From assembly GCF_013282725.1 (NCBI RefSeq), contig NZ_CP054043.1, forward strand, positions 3,162,001 through 3,226,000: 64,000 nt of DNA, in the 5' to 3' direction. This DNA comes from Yersinia mollaretii ATCC 43969 (lineage in GTDB: Bacteria; Pseudomonadota; Gammaproteobacteria; Enterobacterales; Enterobacteriaceae). How positions within the stretch are numbered: the stretch's first letter is position 1; each line of letters begins with the position of its first letter. Positions 33,874-43,942 of this stretch are shown piece after piece. The position numbers and the translations under genes are program-made. Below the pieces are notes generated by a model that was not told where the DNA came from, did no database searches, and saw nothing but the letters and a program-made list of their open reading frames with translations.

Positions 33874-34209
33874 TTACATTGACTTCTTGTTAGTCGCCTC
33901 CTCCATCTCTTTTCTCATGTCGGACATAGCGGCCACCTTTTTGTCGGGTGATTTTTTACACATGTCCATGATTTTGGGTGTGTAGACCGTATCTATCTCC
34001 TGGAAATCGACAGCGTCCCCCTTTTTAAATTGGGTATCCTTATTAATAACCCAGAAAGCAACGGGGGTCATACTTTTGGGATTCAGATCCAGGAATTCCT
34101 TGCAGGTCATATCGGCAGGAGTGGTGGGGGATGATGCAGCAAATACGGTACTAATTGCTACGAACGAGAGTATTGCAATGATAATATTAAGCAATGATTT
34201 ATACAACAT
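33874..34209 (-). CDS. hdeB: HdeB-like acid-stress chaperone
   Basis: 111 residues. Signal peptide (about 1-24) then DMTCKEFLDLNPKSMTPVAFWV and a second Cys in IMDMCKKSPDKK, the HdeA/HdeB signature with one disulfide. HdeB protects periplasmic proteins at low pH. No hdeA lies next to it. It may form a short operon with the LprI-like gene (75-base gap). Confidence 0.9.
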   Translation of the reverse strand: MLYKSLLNIIIAILSFVAISTVFAASSPTTPADMTCKEFLDLNPKSMTPVAFWVINKDTQFKKGDAVDFQEIDTVYTPKIMDMCKKSPDKKVAAMSDMRKEMEEATNKKSM

Positions 34210-34683
34210 GACTATTTCCTTATCTATCCATTATATTTCAGCTGGTATTATTACTGCATGAGTGAGAGGTGTTATTCTCGTTATTTAGCATGGAATATAA
34301 AGTTATATTTTTCCAGCGCAACAGCTAATTTATAGGGCGATTAACCATTGGGGTTATTATAAATCCGAAATGAAGCTAACTATCTGTTTGATTTTTATGC
34401 ATGAGGTGAGAAATGCAGCTTTGCTATTCTGGATAAGATTAAATTATTAGATGTGAAAGGAAAGTTACAATTATAAACTGGTCTATTTATAATATATTTA
34501 CTTATCATTAGCAATATAATAAAAAGCAGATGAATAAAAGAAGAGTATTCAATTTACCATTGCGCCTAATTGACATCGATTCACTGGAGTATGTTATAAT
34601 TTATTGTATCGTCATTGATGTTCTCATGGGGTTAACGCTATTTTTATTTTTTTACATTTTTAAAAAATAGGTGATTTATATTT
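34210..34683. other. AT-rich intergenic region
   Basis: 474 bases between divergent hdeB-like and the GGDEF gene; nothing coding is supported. It should hold both promoters. Confidence 0.5.
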
Positions 34684-36087
34684 ATGTCTTTGTTTTCTTC
34701 TTATCATAACCACCTGAATGCTTTAGCTAAGAGAGTCTTTGGCTGGCATCAAAAAGGCAGGCCAGTGAAAAGAGAGAGTGGAAATAATGAATTATCTAAC
34801 CTTCAACTGGATGTTTTACTGAATGCTGAAAAACAGGTCGCCATCATTACGACCGACTTGGATAACTGCATCACGATATTTAATGTCGGAGCAGAGAGAA
34901 TGTTTGGCTATTCGAGAGATGAGGTGTTGGGACGCCCTATTCGGGATATCTTGTACATTCCAGAAAATGGTGAGGCACAACCTGAGCTAGATTATTTATT
35001 GCTCAACCGACGCGATGCCAGTGAGTGGTGCTACCAGCGTAAAGAGGGCACACGATTTTGGGGGGCACTCAGTGTTCACGAAATAACATCTGATAGCGAC
35101 ACTACGGTTGGCTATATCAGCGTCATTGCAGATGTTTCAGAAAGAAAAACCCTGTTGATCGCATTAGAAGAGAGTCAGCAGATGATGGACCGGCTCACTA
35201 AAAATCTGCCTGCGATGATTTATGCTTACTATTTAAATAGTGACGGTGACTCCTATTTTAAATATTGCAGCGAGGGCGTGCGGAAAATATTTGACCTTTC
35301 ACCGGACGATGTTTTGTATGTTCCCAGAGAGAAAAATCCGCTGTTTAGCCGCATTCACACTGACGATATGGCGATGTTAAAACAGGCAGTTGCCATTTCT
35401 CAGAAAAATCTATCTGTATGGAGCTGCAACTTCCGCGTGGTATTACCGGGAAAGGGAACGCATTGGCTCCACGGTGAGTCTTTCCCCACTCGTCAGGATG
35501 ATGGCTCAGTGATTTGGTATGGCTCGTTTTTTGATATTACGGAGCTTAAGCAGTCTGAATCAATCCTCAAGGCGTTGTCACAAACTGATGTGTTGACTGG
35601 CGTCGCGAATCGTCGTCACTTTGATGACCTCTATCAGCGCATCTGGCAGAAGAATCGTATTGAGGGTGGAACACTGTCAGTATTGATGATTGATTTTGAC
35701 AATTTCAAAAGTTTTAACGATCTCTATGGGCATGCGATGGGGGATGTCTGTCTGAAATCAATCGTTGAAACATTGTCAAAATCTATTCGAGGTGGCTCCG
35801 ATATTTTGGCCCGCTATGGTGGTGAGGAATTTATTGTCTTGTTGGCACCGAGTACACCCACTGACGCGAAGACCATTGCGGAGCGCATGCGTCACTCTAT
35901 TGAAGAGCTGGATATTCCTCATGGAATGTCACCGCATGGGCGAGTGACCATCAGTATTGGCGCAGCATCGATATCGGCCCCAGATGAGCACATTGCAGCA
36001 ACGGACCTGTCGGGTGCAGCAGATAAAGCACTATATCGTGCGAAAACTTCGGGGAAAAACCGTGTTGAGACAGTCATACTGAACTGA
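34684..36087 (+). CDS. PAS-PAS-GGDEF diguanylate cyclase
   Basis: 467 residues. Two PAS domains (about 40-160 and 165-295, with RMFGYSRDEVLGRPI and LHGESFPTR…WYGSFFDITE), then a GGDEF domain with active site RYGGEEF (intact GGEEF) and DVLTGVANRRHFDDL. It makes cyclic di-GMP in response to a PAS-sensed signal. Soluble. No EAL domain. It is convergent with the RIO kinase gene. Confidence 0.92.
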   Translation: MSLFSSYHNHLNALAKRVFGWHQKGRPVKRESGNNELSNLQLDVLLNAEKQVAIITTDLDNCITIFNVGAERMFGYSRDEVLGRPIRDILYIPENGEAQPELDYLLLNRRDASEWCYQRKEGTRFWGALSVHEITSDSDTTVGYISVIADVSERKTLLIALEESQQMMDRLTKNLPAMIYAYYLNSDGDSYFKYCSEGVRKIFDLSPDDVLYVPREKNPLFSRIHTDDMAMLKQAVAISQKNLSVWSCNFRVVLPGKGTHWLHGESFPTRQDDGSVIWYGSFFDITELKQSESILKALSQTDVLTGVANRRHFDDLYQRIWQKNRIEGGTLSVLMIDFDNFKSFNDLYGHAMGDVCLKSIVETLSKSIRGGSDILARYGGEEFIVLLAPSTPTDAKTIAERMRHSIEELDIPHGMSPHGRVTISIGAASISAPDEHIAATDLSGAADKALYRAKTSGKNRVETVILN

Positions 36088-36100
36088 TGCCTGAGGAGTA

Positions 36101-36148
36101 ATAAGGGGCTGCGAAATAGCATGGTGCTGTATTTCACTCGCCCCTTAT
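36101..36148. terminator. Probable bidirectional terminator between convergent genes
   Basis: Long hairpin: ATAAGGGGC … GCCCCTTAT with inner arms GAAATA/TATTTC, between the GGDEF gene and the RIO kinase. The T-run is modest on both strands. Confidence 0.65.
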
Positions 36149-36183
36149 GTTTTACTTTTTGCAAATTAGCCTAGGGTGACGGA

Positions 36184-37032
36184 TTAATAGGGATCTTGAG
36201 CTTCACGCAGACGTTCCTGCTCTTCTGCGATAACCGCTTTAATTTCCTCTAGCACACCCTCAACATCTGCCGCTTCGGTACTCTCTGCAAACTCGCCAGT
36301 CAGTTGGGTCTCAGGATGCAACTTGCCATCTTCATAGAGTGCCCACATCTCTTTGGCATATTTACGGTCGAGCAGTTCAGGCGCGTATTGACCATAATAA
36401 TGGGTCATATTCGCAACATCACGCTGTAGCATGGCTTTAGCGTGGTTGTTAGCTGCTGCATTGACCGCTTGTGGTAAATCGATAATGACTGGGCCATCTT
36501 TGTCGATTAAGACATTAAACTCTGATAAGTCACCATGGACCAAGCCGGCACAAAGCATTCGCACCACATATTGGATCATCACCGCATGGTCAATCAAAGC
36601 TTGCTCTTTGGTAAATGGAACGTCGCTGAGCCGAGGTGCCGCAAGGCCGTCCGCATCAGTGACCAGCTCCATCAGCAAAACACCATCAAGACAGGCATAG
36701 GGTTGTGGCACACGAACACCTGCGTTGGCTAACAGGTATAACGCATCCACCTCGGCAGTTTGCCACGTGTCTTCTTGCTGCTTGCGACCAAACTTAGAGC
36801 CTTTGGCCATGGCTCGGGCGTCACGGCTATTGCGAACCTTACGCCCCTCCTGATATTGGACGGCTTGTTTGAAACTGCGGTTTTCAGCTTCTTTGTAAAC
36901 TTTAGCGCAGCGGATATCCGATCCACAACGGACAACATAGACATCAGCTTCTTTGCCACTCTTCAAACGACGGATGACTTCGTCAACCAAGCCGTCATCA
37001 ACCAGCGGTTGGATTCGTTTTGGAATTTTCAT
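36184..37032 (-). CDS. RIO-type serine/threonine kinase
   Basis: 282 residues. RIO1 fold: Lys in RCAKVYKEAENRSFKQAVQY, catalytic loop GLVHGDLSEFNVLI and metal loop VIIDLPQAV. Bacterial RIO proteins are ATP-dependent kinases or ATPases of uncertain substrate. Acidic C-terminal tail. Separate from neighbours; ribosome site weakly visible. Confidence 0.92.
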   Translation of the reverse strand: MKIPKRIQPLVDDGLVDEVIRRLKSGKEADVYVVRCGSDIRCAKVYKEAENRSFKQAVQYQEGRKVRNSRDARAMAKGSKFGRKQQEDTWQTAEVDALYLLANAGVRVPQPYACLDGVLLMELVTDADGLAAPRLSDVPFTKEQALIDHAVMIQYVVRMLCAGLVHGDLSEFNVLIDKDGPVIIDLPQAVNAAANNHAKAMLQRDVANMTHYYGQYAPELLDRKYAKEMWALYEDGKLHPETQLTGEFAESTEAADVEGVLEEIKAVIAEEQERLREAQDPY

Positions 37033-37134
37033 GGCGTCCTTGTACCCTATTTAAGCCCGCGATGGAATGGCTTTGGCTGAATTTTCCTCCAGTTTACCAT
37101 TCACGCCTATCTGCGGGTGGGTTTTTACACTGTA

Positions 37135-38853
37135 TCAAGCTGCACTGAACTGGGCGCGATGCAATCTGGCATAGGCCCCTTTGCGGGCGAGCAGTTCGTG
37201 ATGATCACCTTGCTCAACAATCCCTTCCTTATCGACGACAATGATACGGTCGGCATTTTGGATGGTGGCTAAGCGGTGAGCAATTACCAGCGTAGTTCGG
37301 CCCTGAGATAGCTCAGTAAGTGCGAGCTGGATAGCTTGCTCTGTGGCAGTATCTAGCGCCGATGTTGCTTCATCTAAAATCAAAATCGGCGGATTTTTCA
37401 AGAAGATGCGCGCAATAGATAGGCGCTGTTTCTGGCCGCCAGATAATTTCACACCGCGCTCACCGACAACCGTATCGAGGCCATCAGGCAGGCTTTCAAT
37501 CAACTCATCGAGTCGAGCTTGTTTCGCGGCGGCCATGATTTCATCGTCACTGGCATCCAGCTTGCCATAGGCGATATTTTCACGGATAGACCCGCCGAAT
37601 AAGAAAACATCCTGCTGTACGATACCAATATTATTACGCAGTGACTGCTGAGTCATATCACGAATATTGATACCATCGATAGTAATTGCACCCCCATCCA
37701 GTTCGTAGAAACGGGGCAGTAGGGAGCATAATGTGGTCTTCCCGGCCCCAGATGGCCCGACGAAAGCGACGGTTTCACCCGCTCGGATTTGCAGATTTAA
37801 GTGGGTGAAAATTTTATTCTGCGGTGAATAACCAAAACTGACATCTTGATAACAAATATCGCCACGCAGATGGCCTACCGGGCGTGCATTGGGCTGATCG
37901 ACGATATCGGGCAGTGTATCGATTAGCTGTGTAAATCGTTTGAACCCCGCGATTCCCTTAGGGTAACTTTCCAGCACCGACGTTATCTTCGCTACAGGGC
38001 GGAAAAAGACCTCGACTAGCAGCAGAAAACCGACAAAACCGCCGTAACTTAACTGATCATGAACCACGTACCACGTGCCCGCCACCATCACAATCAACTG
38101 CACCAAACGGGTACTCAGATAGCTCATGGTCATGCTGGTGGTCATAATGCGGTAAGCCCGCAGTTTGGTGGTTCGATAGTTTTCGTTATCTTTGGCGAAT
38201 AATTTCTTCTCGTGGGATTCGTTCGCAAAGGCTTTCACCACACGAATCCCCCCGATACTCTCTTCAATCCGCGCATTAAAATTACCCACTTGACCAAATA
38301 GCTTGCGCCAAGTTTCTGTCATTTGTGAACCGTAGCGGCTGACCAAATAGGTCATAAACGGCACGATAATGATGGTGAGCATGGCGAGTGGCAGATGCAC
38401 GGATGCCATCAGGATAAATGCGCCAATAAAGGTCATGACGGCAATAAAAAGATCCTCAGGGCCGTGATGGGCAATTTCTCCTACCTCTTCAAGGTCTTTC
38501 GTGACATGCGTAATGATATGTCCGGTCTTCACATTGTCGTAATAGCTAAAAGAGAGCTTTTGCAGATGGCTGAATGCCTGACGGCGCATATCGGTTTCAA
38601 TCCCGACCCCGAGGGCATGGCCCCAATAGTTAACAATTGCCATCAGTGCAGTATTCAGCAGATAAATCAGTAATAGGCCAGCCGCTGCCCAGACAATGAG
38701 CACCCAATCCTGATTAGGGAGTAACTTATCAATAAACAATTTTACAGCCATCGGGAAGCTCAGTTCCAACAGCCCGGCAAGAATTGCACAACCGAAATCC
38801 AGATAGAAAAGCCCTTTATAGGGGGTGTAGTAAGAAAAGAAACGGCGGAGCAT
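37135..38853 (-). CDS. ABC exporter, fused membrane and ATPase domains
   Basis: 572 residues: six-helix type-IV exporter domain (1-310) then NBD with Walker A GPSGAGKTT, signature LSGGQ, Walker B ILILDEATS and H-loop IAHRLAT. MsbA/multidrug class half-transporter; a homodimer is likely. Substrate not predictable. It is divergent from the ArcD-like permease. Confidence 0.92.
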   Translation of the reverse strand: MLRRFFSYYTPYKGLFYLDFGCAILAGLLELSFPMAVKLFIDKLLPNQDWVLIVWAAAGLLLIYLLNTALMAIVNYWGHALGVGIETDMRRQAFSHLQKLSFSYYDNVKTGHIITHVTKDLEEVGEIAHHGPEDLFIAVMTFIGAFILMASVHLPLAMLTIIIVPFMTYLVSRYGSQMTETWRKLFGQVGNFNARIEESIGGIRVVKAFANESHEKKLFAKDNENYRTTKLRAYRIMTTSMTMSYLSTRLVQLIVMVAGTWYVVHDQLSYGGFVGFLLLVEVFFRPVAKITSVLESYPKGIAGFKRFTQLIDTLPDIVDQPNARPVGHLRGDICYQDVSFGYSPQNKIFTHLNLQIRAGETVAFVGPSGAGKTTLCSLLPRFYELDGGAITIDGINIRDMTQQSLRNNIGIVQQDVFLFGGSIRENIAYGKLDASDDEIMAAAKQARLDELIESLPDGLDTVVGERGVKLSGGQKQRLSIARIFLKNPPILILDEATSALDTATEQAIQLALTELSQGRTTLVIAHRLATIQNADRIIVVDKEGIVEQGDHHELLARKGAYARLHRAQFSAA

Positions 38854-39094
38854 GGATAATCCTTACACTTACAGAGAGAAATTAGTACGAATATAAAAAT
38901 CAGTTTGCTCATTATAAATGCAAATGGTAATTAATAGCATCTATTTTACTGATTATTAGCGGTACTAATAATCTGATTTGCCAAGTCGTTTTTCAGGTGC
39001 ATTGAAATCTATTCGGTACAGCAAAAGTAGGACTTGTCATTTTATTAGGTTACTCTATTTTTTATTGAATTATCTAATGTCAAAGGGAATGAAT

Positions 39095-40597
39095 ATGGCA
39101 GCCTCATCAAATAAAAAACTGTCACTGTGGTCATTAACTTCACTGGTTGTCGGTTCAATGATCGGCGCTGGGATTTTCTCTTTACCTGCCACATTTGGTC
39201 GTGCCACGGGGGGCTTCGGTGCCATTATCGCCTGGATTATTGCGGGTGGGGGGATGTTGACGCTGGCTTTTGTTTTTCAAACATTAGCGCAGCGAAAACC
39301 GGATTTAGATTCTGGTGTTTATATTTATGCGAAAACCGGATTTGGCGATTATGCGGGTTTTGCTTCCGCTATCGGTTTCTGGTCTGGGGCTTGTATCGGC
39401 AGTGTGTCCTATTTTGTTTTGATTAAATCTACATTGGGCGCTTTTTTCCCGTTATTTGGTGATGGCAATACACTTTCCGCAGTTTTAATTGCGTCATTAA
39501 TCTTATGGAGTTTTCATTTTATGGTGTTACGTGGCATCAAAGAGGCCGCCGCGATTAATACCATTGCCACTTTTGCCAAGGTTATTCCAATATTTATTTT
39601 TGTCATCGTGCTGGCATTTGCATTTCATACTGACACCTTCGCATTAAACTTCTGGGGGACTCAGCCTCTGGGGGCCATTGGGGATCTCTCCCATCTTGAT
39701 GATTATGGCTATACGGGTCATGCTGCATTAGAAATAGGTGCCGGCTCTGAGTCTCTATTTTCTCAAGTGCGTAGTACCATGTTGGTCACGGTATTTGTTT
39801 TTGTTGGTATCGAAGGGGCCAGTGTCTATTCCCGCTATGCTAAAGAGAGAAAGCATGTGGGTATTGCGACGGTATTAGGTTTTATTGGCGTGTTATGCCT
39901 GCTGGTTTTGGTCACCATGCTCTCTTATGGTGTACTGCTTCGTCCAGATCTCGCGGCCTTACGTCAACCTTCAATGGCAGGGGTGTTAGAGCATATTGTT
40001 GGTCGCTGGGGTGCTATATTTATCAGTATTGGCTTAATTATTTCAGTTATGGGTGCCTATCTCTCATGGACGCTCTTGGCGGCTGAAGCACTCTATTCTG
40101 CTGCTAAAAGTGACATCATGCCGAAGGTATTTGCCACTGAAAATAAGCGAGGTGTCCCCTCAGCTGCGGTTTGGATGTCGAATATTTTTATCCAATTATT
40201 CTTAATAGTTACGCTTTTTACTGAATATGCTTTCCAACTCGCGCTGGAGTTAACCAGCTCACTGGTTCTGATCCCCTATCTGTTGGTGGCAGCCTATGGG
40301 TTGAAATTAGCCTGGACGCGAGAAACTTACCCGCCAGGCTCAGTTGATCATAGGAAAGAGTTTGTTTTTGCATTGATTGCCACACTGTATGCCATATTGA
40401 TGGTTTATGCAGGAGGCTTGAAATATATCTTATTATCATCAGTGATATACGGCCCCGGCACACTGTTGTTTATTATCGCTAAGCGTGAGCAGAATAAATC
40501 AATATTTACCTCGGTTGAGAAATGCCTTTTTGCAGTCGCTATTTTCGCGGCCATTGTGGCGCTATATAGCCTCGCAACCGGTTTAATTTCGGTGTAA
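39095..40597 (+). CDS. APC-family amino-acid antiporter (ArcD/YdgI type)
   Basis: 500 residues from the ATG at 39095 with AAGGGA ribosome site six bases upstream; the longer frame to 38978 adds an implausible 39-residue head. About 12 membrane helices; the first has VGSMIGAGIFSLP, the APC substrate loop. Closest to basic amino-acid antiporters (arginine/ornithine or lysine). No arginine deiminase genes are nearby, so the exact substrate is open. Confidence 0.85.
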   Translation: MAASSNKKLSLWSLTSLVVGSMIGAGIFSLPATFGRATGGFGAIIAWIIAGGGMLTLAFVFQTLAQRKPDLDSGVYIYAKTGFGDYAGFASAIGFWSGACIGSVSYFVLIKSTLGAFFPLFGDGNTLSAVLIASLILWSFHFMVLRGIKEAAAINTIATFAKVIPIFIFVIVLAFAFHTDTFALNFWGTQPLGAIGDLSHLDDYGYTGHAALEIGAGSESLFSQVRSTMLVTVFVFVGIEGASVYSRYAKERKHVGIATVLGFIGVLCLLVLVTMLSYGVLLRPDLAALRQPSMAGVLEHIVGRWGAIFISIGLIISVMGAYLSWTLLAAEALYSAAKSDIMPKVFATENKRGVPSAAVWMSNIFIQLFLIVTLFTEYAFQLALELTSSLVLIPYLLVAAYGLKLAWTRETYPPGSVDHRKEFVFALIATLYAILMVYAGGLKYILLSSVIYGPGTLLFIIAKREQNKSIFTSVEKCLFAVAIFAAIVALYSLATGLISV

Positions 40598-40840
40598 TAA
40601 GGTTTAGGAGGTAGAGCCAAAAGGGGGCAATAATACATAATAGATTTTAATGTGTTTGAATAATGCCCTTAATTTTACAATGGATGGGCTTGATCTATCA
40701 CCCAGACTACGACAGGATCGCGTTGGAGTGGCCTGCTATTAAGTGGCGTTGGCGCGATTTTGAATAAAATGCGGCCAATAAAAAGCGCAAACTTTTAATG
40801 TAAGGTCACGGCTGATGAGTATTCGTCAGTAGGTATCACT

Positions 40841-40981
40841 TTGAAAAAACAACAAAATATCACCAATAAAGGTGATTACTCAGCAGGGATTGGTGATGCG
40901 CAATTTGCGCTCGTCGTTTTACTCACAACATCATGTTTGCTGATTGCAATAACGCTAATTGCGATCCTATGGTTAATCTGA
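40841..40981 (+). CDS. Tiny membrane protein (TTG start)
   Basis: 46 residues, starting at TTG: polar head (KKQQNITNKGDYSAGIGDAQ) then one strong membrane helix (FALVVLLTTSCLLIAITL). A ribosome site is weak. It is 26 bases before a second membrane peptide. May be a respiratory or transporter accessory peptide; no family recognised. Confidence 0.45.
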   Translation: MKKQQNITNKGDYSAGIGDAQFALVVLLTTSCLLIAITLIAILWLI

Positions 40982-41007
40982 CTTACCATAGAAATTAGGG
41001 AGAGAGT

Positions 41008-41172
41008 ATGGATAAGGGCCTGTTTGATGACAATAAAGTCATTGCACTGATTGGTTTGCTAATGGCTGCGCTCATTGTGGTTAGCACCATGTTTGTGATG
41101 ACCTACATGACCGACCGGCAGCGTAACGAAGTACAACACATAGATGTGCAAAACTGCTACAAAAAGGATTGA
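41008..41172 (+). CDS. Small membrane protein
   Basis: 54 residues from ATG with a good GGGAGAGAG ribosome site. One membrane helix (VIALIGLLMAALIVVSTMFV) then a charged tail (TDRQRNEVQHIDVQNCYKKD). It probably forms an operon with the 40841 peptide. No family recognised. Confidence 0.55.
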   Translation: MDKGLFDDNKVIALIGLLMAALIVVSTMFVMTYMTDRQRNEVQHIDVQNCYKKD

Positions 41173-41227
41173 TATTCGCCGAATAGCGGTGGCATAAATT
41201 CAGGCGAATAGCGGGAGGTTAGGGCTG

Positions 41228-41614
41228 TTATGCCAGTTTCTGGTGAATGGCATGCAAAGGCAATGCGATATTAAGGTCAATACTCGTATTTTGCCTGAAA
41301 TCATAGGGGGTTATGCCGTAACGTTTTCTGAACATGTAAGTAAAGTGTGATTGTGAGCCAAAGCCAAAGTCCAACGCAATATCAAAAATCGTGCTATCAC
41401 TGCTTCTGAGTTGATAAACTGCACCCGCCAAGCGCCTTTCCCTGATGTATTTACCTAACGATATACCTGTCACTTCTTTAAAGATTTTCTGCATATGCCA
41501 AAGTGAGTAGCCTGAGTATACGGCTAACTCTTCGAGGTAGATGACTCGCCCCAGATGGGTTTCGACCCATTTACTGAGGGCGCAGACTAACGCGAGATGA
41601 TTTTCTTGTGACAT
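41228..41614 (-). CDS. AraC-family regulator (MarA/SoxS/Rob-like)
   Basis: 128 residues, AraC DNA-binding domain only: first HTH YLEELAVYSGYSLWHMQKIFKE and second HTH IFDIALDFGFGSQSHFTYMFRKRYG with following ITPYDFR. This is the MarA/SoxS/RamA layout (single domain, no ligand pocket), controlled by abundance. It likely regulates efflux or stress genes; the exact orthologue is not determined. Confidence 0.88.
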   Translation of the reverse strand: MSQENHLALVCALSKWVETHLGRVIYLEELAVYSGYSLWHMQKIFKEVTGISLGKYIRERRLAGAVYQLRSSDSTIFDIALDFGFGSQSHFTYMFRKRYGITPYDFRQNTSIDLNIALPLHAIHQKLA

Positions 41615-41851
41615 TATTTAGTCTGTTTTTTCAAGTTAGGAGTAGTGCAGTATACACAAGTTGAATCGAACAACACAAAACACCAAATTGACTGCGATGA
41701 CACGACATGGGCCATAAAGAGTTTTCAGGGAGTATTTGCAAAAGAGTTTTCTGGTGCCATAGTAAGAAGGTAGTGTTATCAGGAAGGGGTGTCTCCCGAG
41801 GGTAGAAGGTTGAGTTTGGAAAAATAGAAATTAAAATGATGAGGTGATCGC

Positions 41852-41965
41852 ATGTTGATAACAGTGATTATGACTCTGATCGCGGTTGTTGGTGTAACCG
41901 TTTTTCTAAAAATGCCAGTAATGGTCCTGCATAAAGGTAAAAGCGCAGGAGGTGATAAACTGTGA
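41852..41965 (+). CDS. Tiny membrane peptide
   Basis: 37 residues: MLITVIMTLIAVVGVTVFLKMPVMVLHKG…; an N-terminal helix then a short basic tail. Strong ribosome site GAGGTGAT and a terminator at 42013 bracket it, which supports a real gene. Unnamed. Confidence 0.55.
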   Translation: MLITVIMTLIAVVGVTVFLKMPVMVLHKGKSAGGDKL

Positions 41966-42012
41966 GATTGGGAATATTGTGAACGGCATATATGTAATGA
42001 TTTTAACCCTAG

Positions 42013-42049
42013 AACCAGGTAATTGATGACAATCATTCCTGGTTTTTTT
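42013..42049 (+). terminator. Rho-independent terminator
   Basis: AACCAGG … CCTGGTT hairpin followed by TTTTT, downstream of the 37-residue peptide. Confidence 0.8.
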
Positions 42050-42288
42050 ATATCAATTTTTTAGCACCAGGATAGCTAGTCACTTCCCAATAGCCTATTT
42101 TTGCACACTATTCAATCAACCCATCCACCTTCTTATTTAACCCGTAGAGCAATCAGTAGTCGCTCATTAATTAGCCTGCGGTAATGTTAAGCCGTTCCGC
42201 GTCAAAATAGGAGCATGACACCGGAGGATAAAGAAATATTTTCGTCAGCGTGATATTCTTCCACAATATTATTGTGAAGGAATTATTG

Positions 42289-42528
42289 ATGTCTGACATG
42301 TTCACTAATGACCAAGAGTTGGTCTCTGATTTGGTTGCTTGCCAACTGGTGATTAAGCAAATTCTTGATGTGATTGATATTATCGCGCCAACAGAGGTGC
42401 GGGATAAGATGTCTCACCAGCTCAAAGCGATTGATTTCTCGACACATCCAGCAGGTGCTGACCCAGTGACTAAACGCGCCATTGAGAAAGCCATTGCATT
42501 GATTGATATGAAATTCACACAAAAATAA
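42289..42528 (+). CDS. YecF-like small protein (DUF2594)
   Basis: 79 residues from the ATG at 42289 (GAAGGA ribosome site); the longer frame adds 13 residues. Helical: [22 protein letters not shown]…[17 protein letters not shown]. Resembles the enterobacterial YecF/DUF2594 group, from memory. Cytosolic, function unknown. Confidence 0.6.
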   Translation: MSDMFTNDQELVSDLVACQLVIKQILDVIDIIAPTEVRDKMSHQLKAIDFSTHPAGADPVTKRAIEKAIALIDMKFTQK

Positions 42529-42646
42529 CCCATTATTAATGATGAATGATTTACCCGCATATAGCCTGAAAACAAAGGTGACGGCGGGTAGTACCCATAG
42601 AGATCAGCAAAGAAATCGGCGGGTTGATTGCGAACCCGCAGGTTGA

Positions 42647-42880
42647 TTATTCAAATACGTTGTTGCCTATCTTTTTCACTAATGGGCAGTTAGTCACGCC
42701 GATGATGCCATTTTCGCCGTTTATAAATTGAGCGGTTACGATATTTCTGGCTGTTAGGTACTGACACTGTAAGCCCAAGCCTGCCGCGTTCTTCTCACTG
42801 CCAATAAGGACGCCATAACCTGAAAACAGTAGGCCAAGATATATGATTGCTGCCACCAAGAATAATCTGAATAAGCTCAT
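42647..42880 (-). CDS. yobH: YobH family protein
   Basis: 77 residues: N-terminal membrane helix (FRLFLVAAIIYLGLLFSGYGVLIGS) then AAGLGLQCQYLTARNIVTAQF, the conserved YobH signature with two Cys (QC…NC). Small envelope protein of unknown role, next to mgrB as in E. coli. Confidence 0.93.
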   Translation of the reverse strand: MSLFRLFLVAAIIYLGLLFSGYGVLIGSEKNAAGLGLQCQYLTARNIVTAQFINGENGIIGVTNCPLVKKIGNNVFE

Positions 42881-43124
42881 GTAGTCACTCCATGTAATTA
42901 GTTTTACTTATTGTATAGCCTATATGTGTAATAGTTTAGCTTATAATAATGTGTTAATTAATAGTAAAAATCCTAAAATATATTGATTTATAAGGCGAAA
43001 CAGTAAAAACTCTAGTTAAACTAGTGTTATAGGATGATAACGACATTAGTAATTACATATTGGCTATAAATGGTTGATGTTTGATCCAGTATAATTTAAA
43101 AAAACGTTAAAGAAGGTGCCCGAT
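42881..43124 (+). promoter_or_regulatory. mgrB promoter region
   Basis: A consensus -10 TATAAT lies at 43090-43095. Upstream TGGTTGA-N4-TGATC (about 43072-43088) is a poor PhoP-box candidate. In enterobacteria mgrB is activated by PhoP, so a box is expected; the match here is weak. Confidence 0.4.
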
Positions 43125-43268
43125 TTGAACATAAAGAAACTTGTCGCAGCGGTAGGGATCATTGCCGTTTGTTGCTTGTTTTATCTATTAGCCCTTGATA
43201 GTTATTGCGACCAAGGGGGAACTTTCTCAACGGGTATCTGTACTATTACTTCGATTATTCCATGGTAA
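43125..43268 (+). CDS. mgrB: MgrB, PhoQ feedback inhibitor
   Basis: 47 residues starting at TTG (43125), AAGAAGG ribosome site upstream. Short N-terminal basic end, one membrane helix (VAAVGIIAVCCLFYLLAL), then a periplasmic part with the conserved pair of Cys (SYCDQ…GICT) and the terminal IPW, as in E. coli MgrB. It binds PhoQ and reduces its kinase activity; the Cys pair senses periplasmic redox. Its loss gives polymyxin resistance in other species. Confidence 0.9.
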   Translation: MNIKKLVAAVGIIAVCCLFYLLALDSYCDQGGTFSTGICTITSIIPW

Positions 43269-43453
43269 GTATCGCTCGTCACTCTTGCTTATAGTCGTGG
43301 TTAGTGACTATTGCTTCTCTTTGTCACTATGACCCTTATTCATCACTATTAATCGCTAATCCCTTTCTGGATTTACCTTTGTTGTGGGCAGTTTTTGTTG
43401 ACCACGACAAGTGGTAAGATAGTTTCTTCGTCACGCATGTCATAGGGTAGTCA

Positions 43454-43729
43454 ATGTTAGAGTCAAATATGGGCGGACTGAGTGTCGTCCCCATCGCGTT
43501 ATCACTGTTTACTGTCATTTTCTTCTTGATAGTCTGGTTCTTTTTGAGCCGAGCCAGTGTACGGGCCAACGAACAAATCCGTTTACTACAAGAGATGGCC
43601 GAACAGCAAAAACAGCAAACAGAGTTGTTGAAAGCACTATTAGCAAACGCCACTGGTGTCAATGATGGGCAAAACGAGAGTGATATCGTCTCTCCTCTCG
43701 ATTTTAAAGGTTTTATTCCTGAGAGATAA
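43454..43729 (+). CDS. yebO: YebO family membrane protein
   Basis: 91 residues: membrane helix ([15 protein letters not shown]) then [31 protein letters not shown], the YebO coiled coil, ending IPER. Adjacent to mgrB as in E. coli; role unknown. Confidence 0.92.
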   Translation: MLESNMGGLSVVPIALSLFTVIFFLIVWFFLSRASVRANEQIRLLQEMAEQQKQQTELLKALLANATGVNDGQNESDIVSPLDFKGFIPER

Positions 43730-43773
43730 CCGATTCTGGCATTGTCGAAAGGCCGTGCCAGAGTGATATTTAA

Positions 43774-43799
43774 CCCAGTAGATACGCGTTTATACTGGG
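43774..43799 (+). terminator. Hairpin downstream of yebO
   Basis: CCCAGTA…TACTGGG stem, followed by an AGAGAGATCTCTCTCTC palindrome and a short T-run; a plausible but imperfect terminator. Confidence 0.5.
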
Positions 43800-43942
43800 C
43801 AGAGAGATCTCTCTCTCTTTTCGTCCTCCCGCTTATTTTAATGTCTTCTTTATCAAGCAGAAATAATCCGCGTTAGCTGTCATAAATTTGTCTTATTTTC
43901 ACCGTAATGTAACCAGAACTTTTTGAGATAACGGTGATTCTG

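Noticed and set aside
41779..42036. 85-residue minus-strand frame
   Set aside because: Antisense to a 37-residue peptide with clear ribosome site and terminator; no family.
43072..43088. PhoP box before mgrB
   Set aside because: Expected from biology but the half-sites match poorly; only mentioned within the promoter region.
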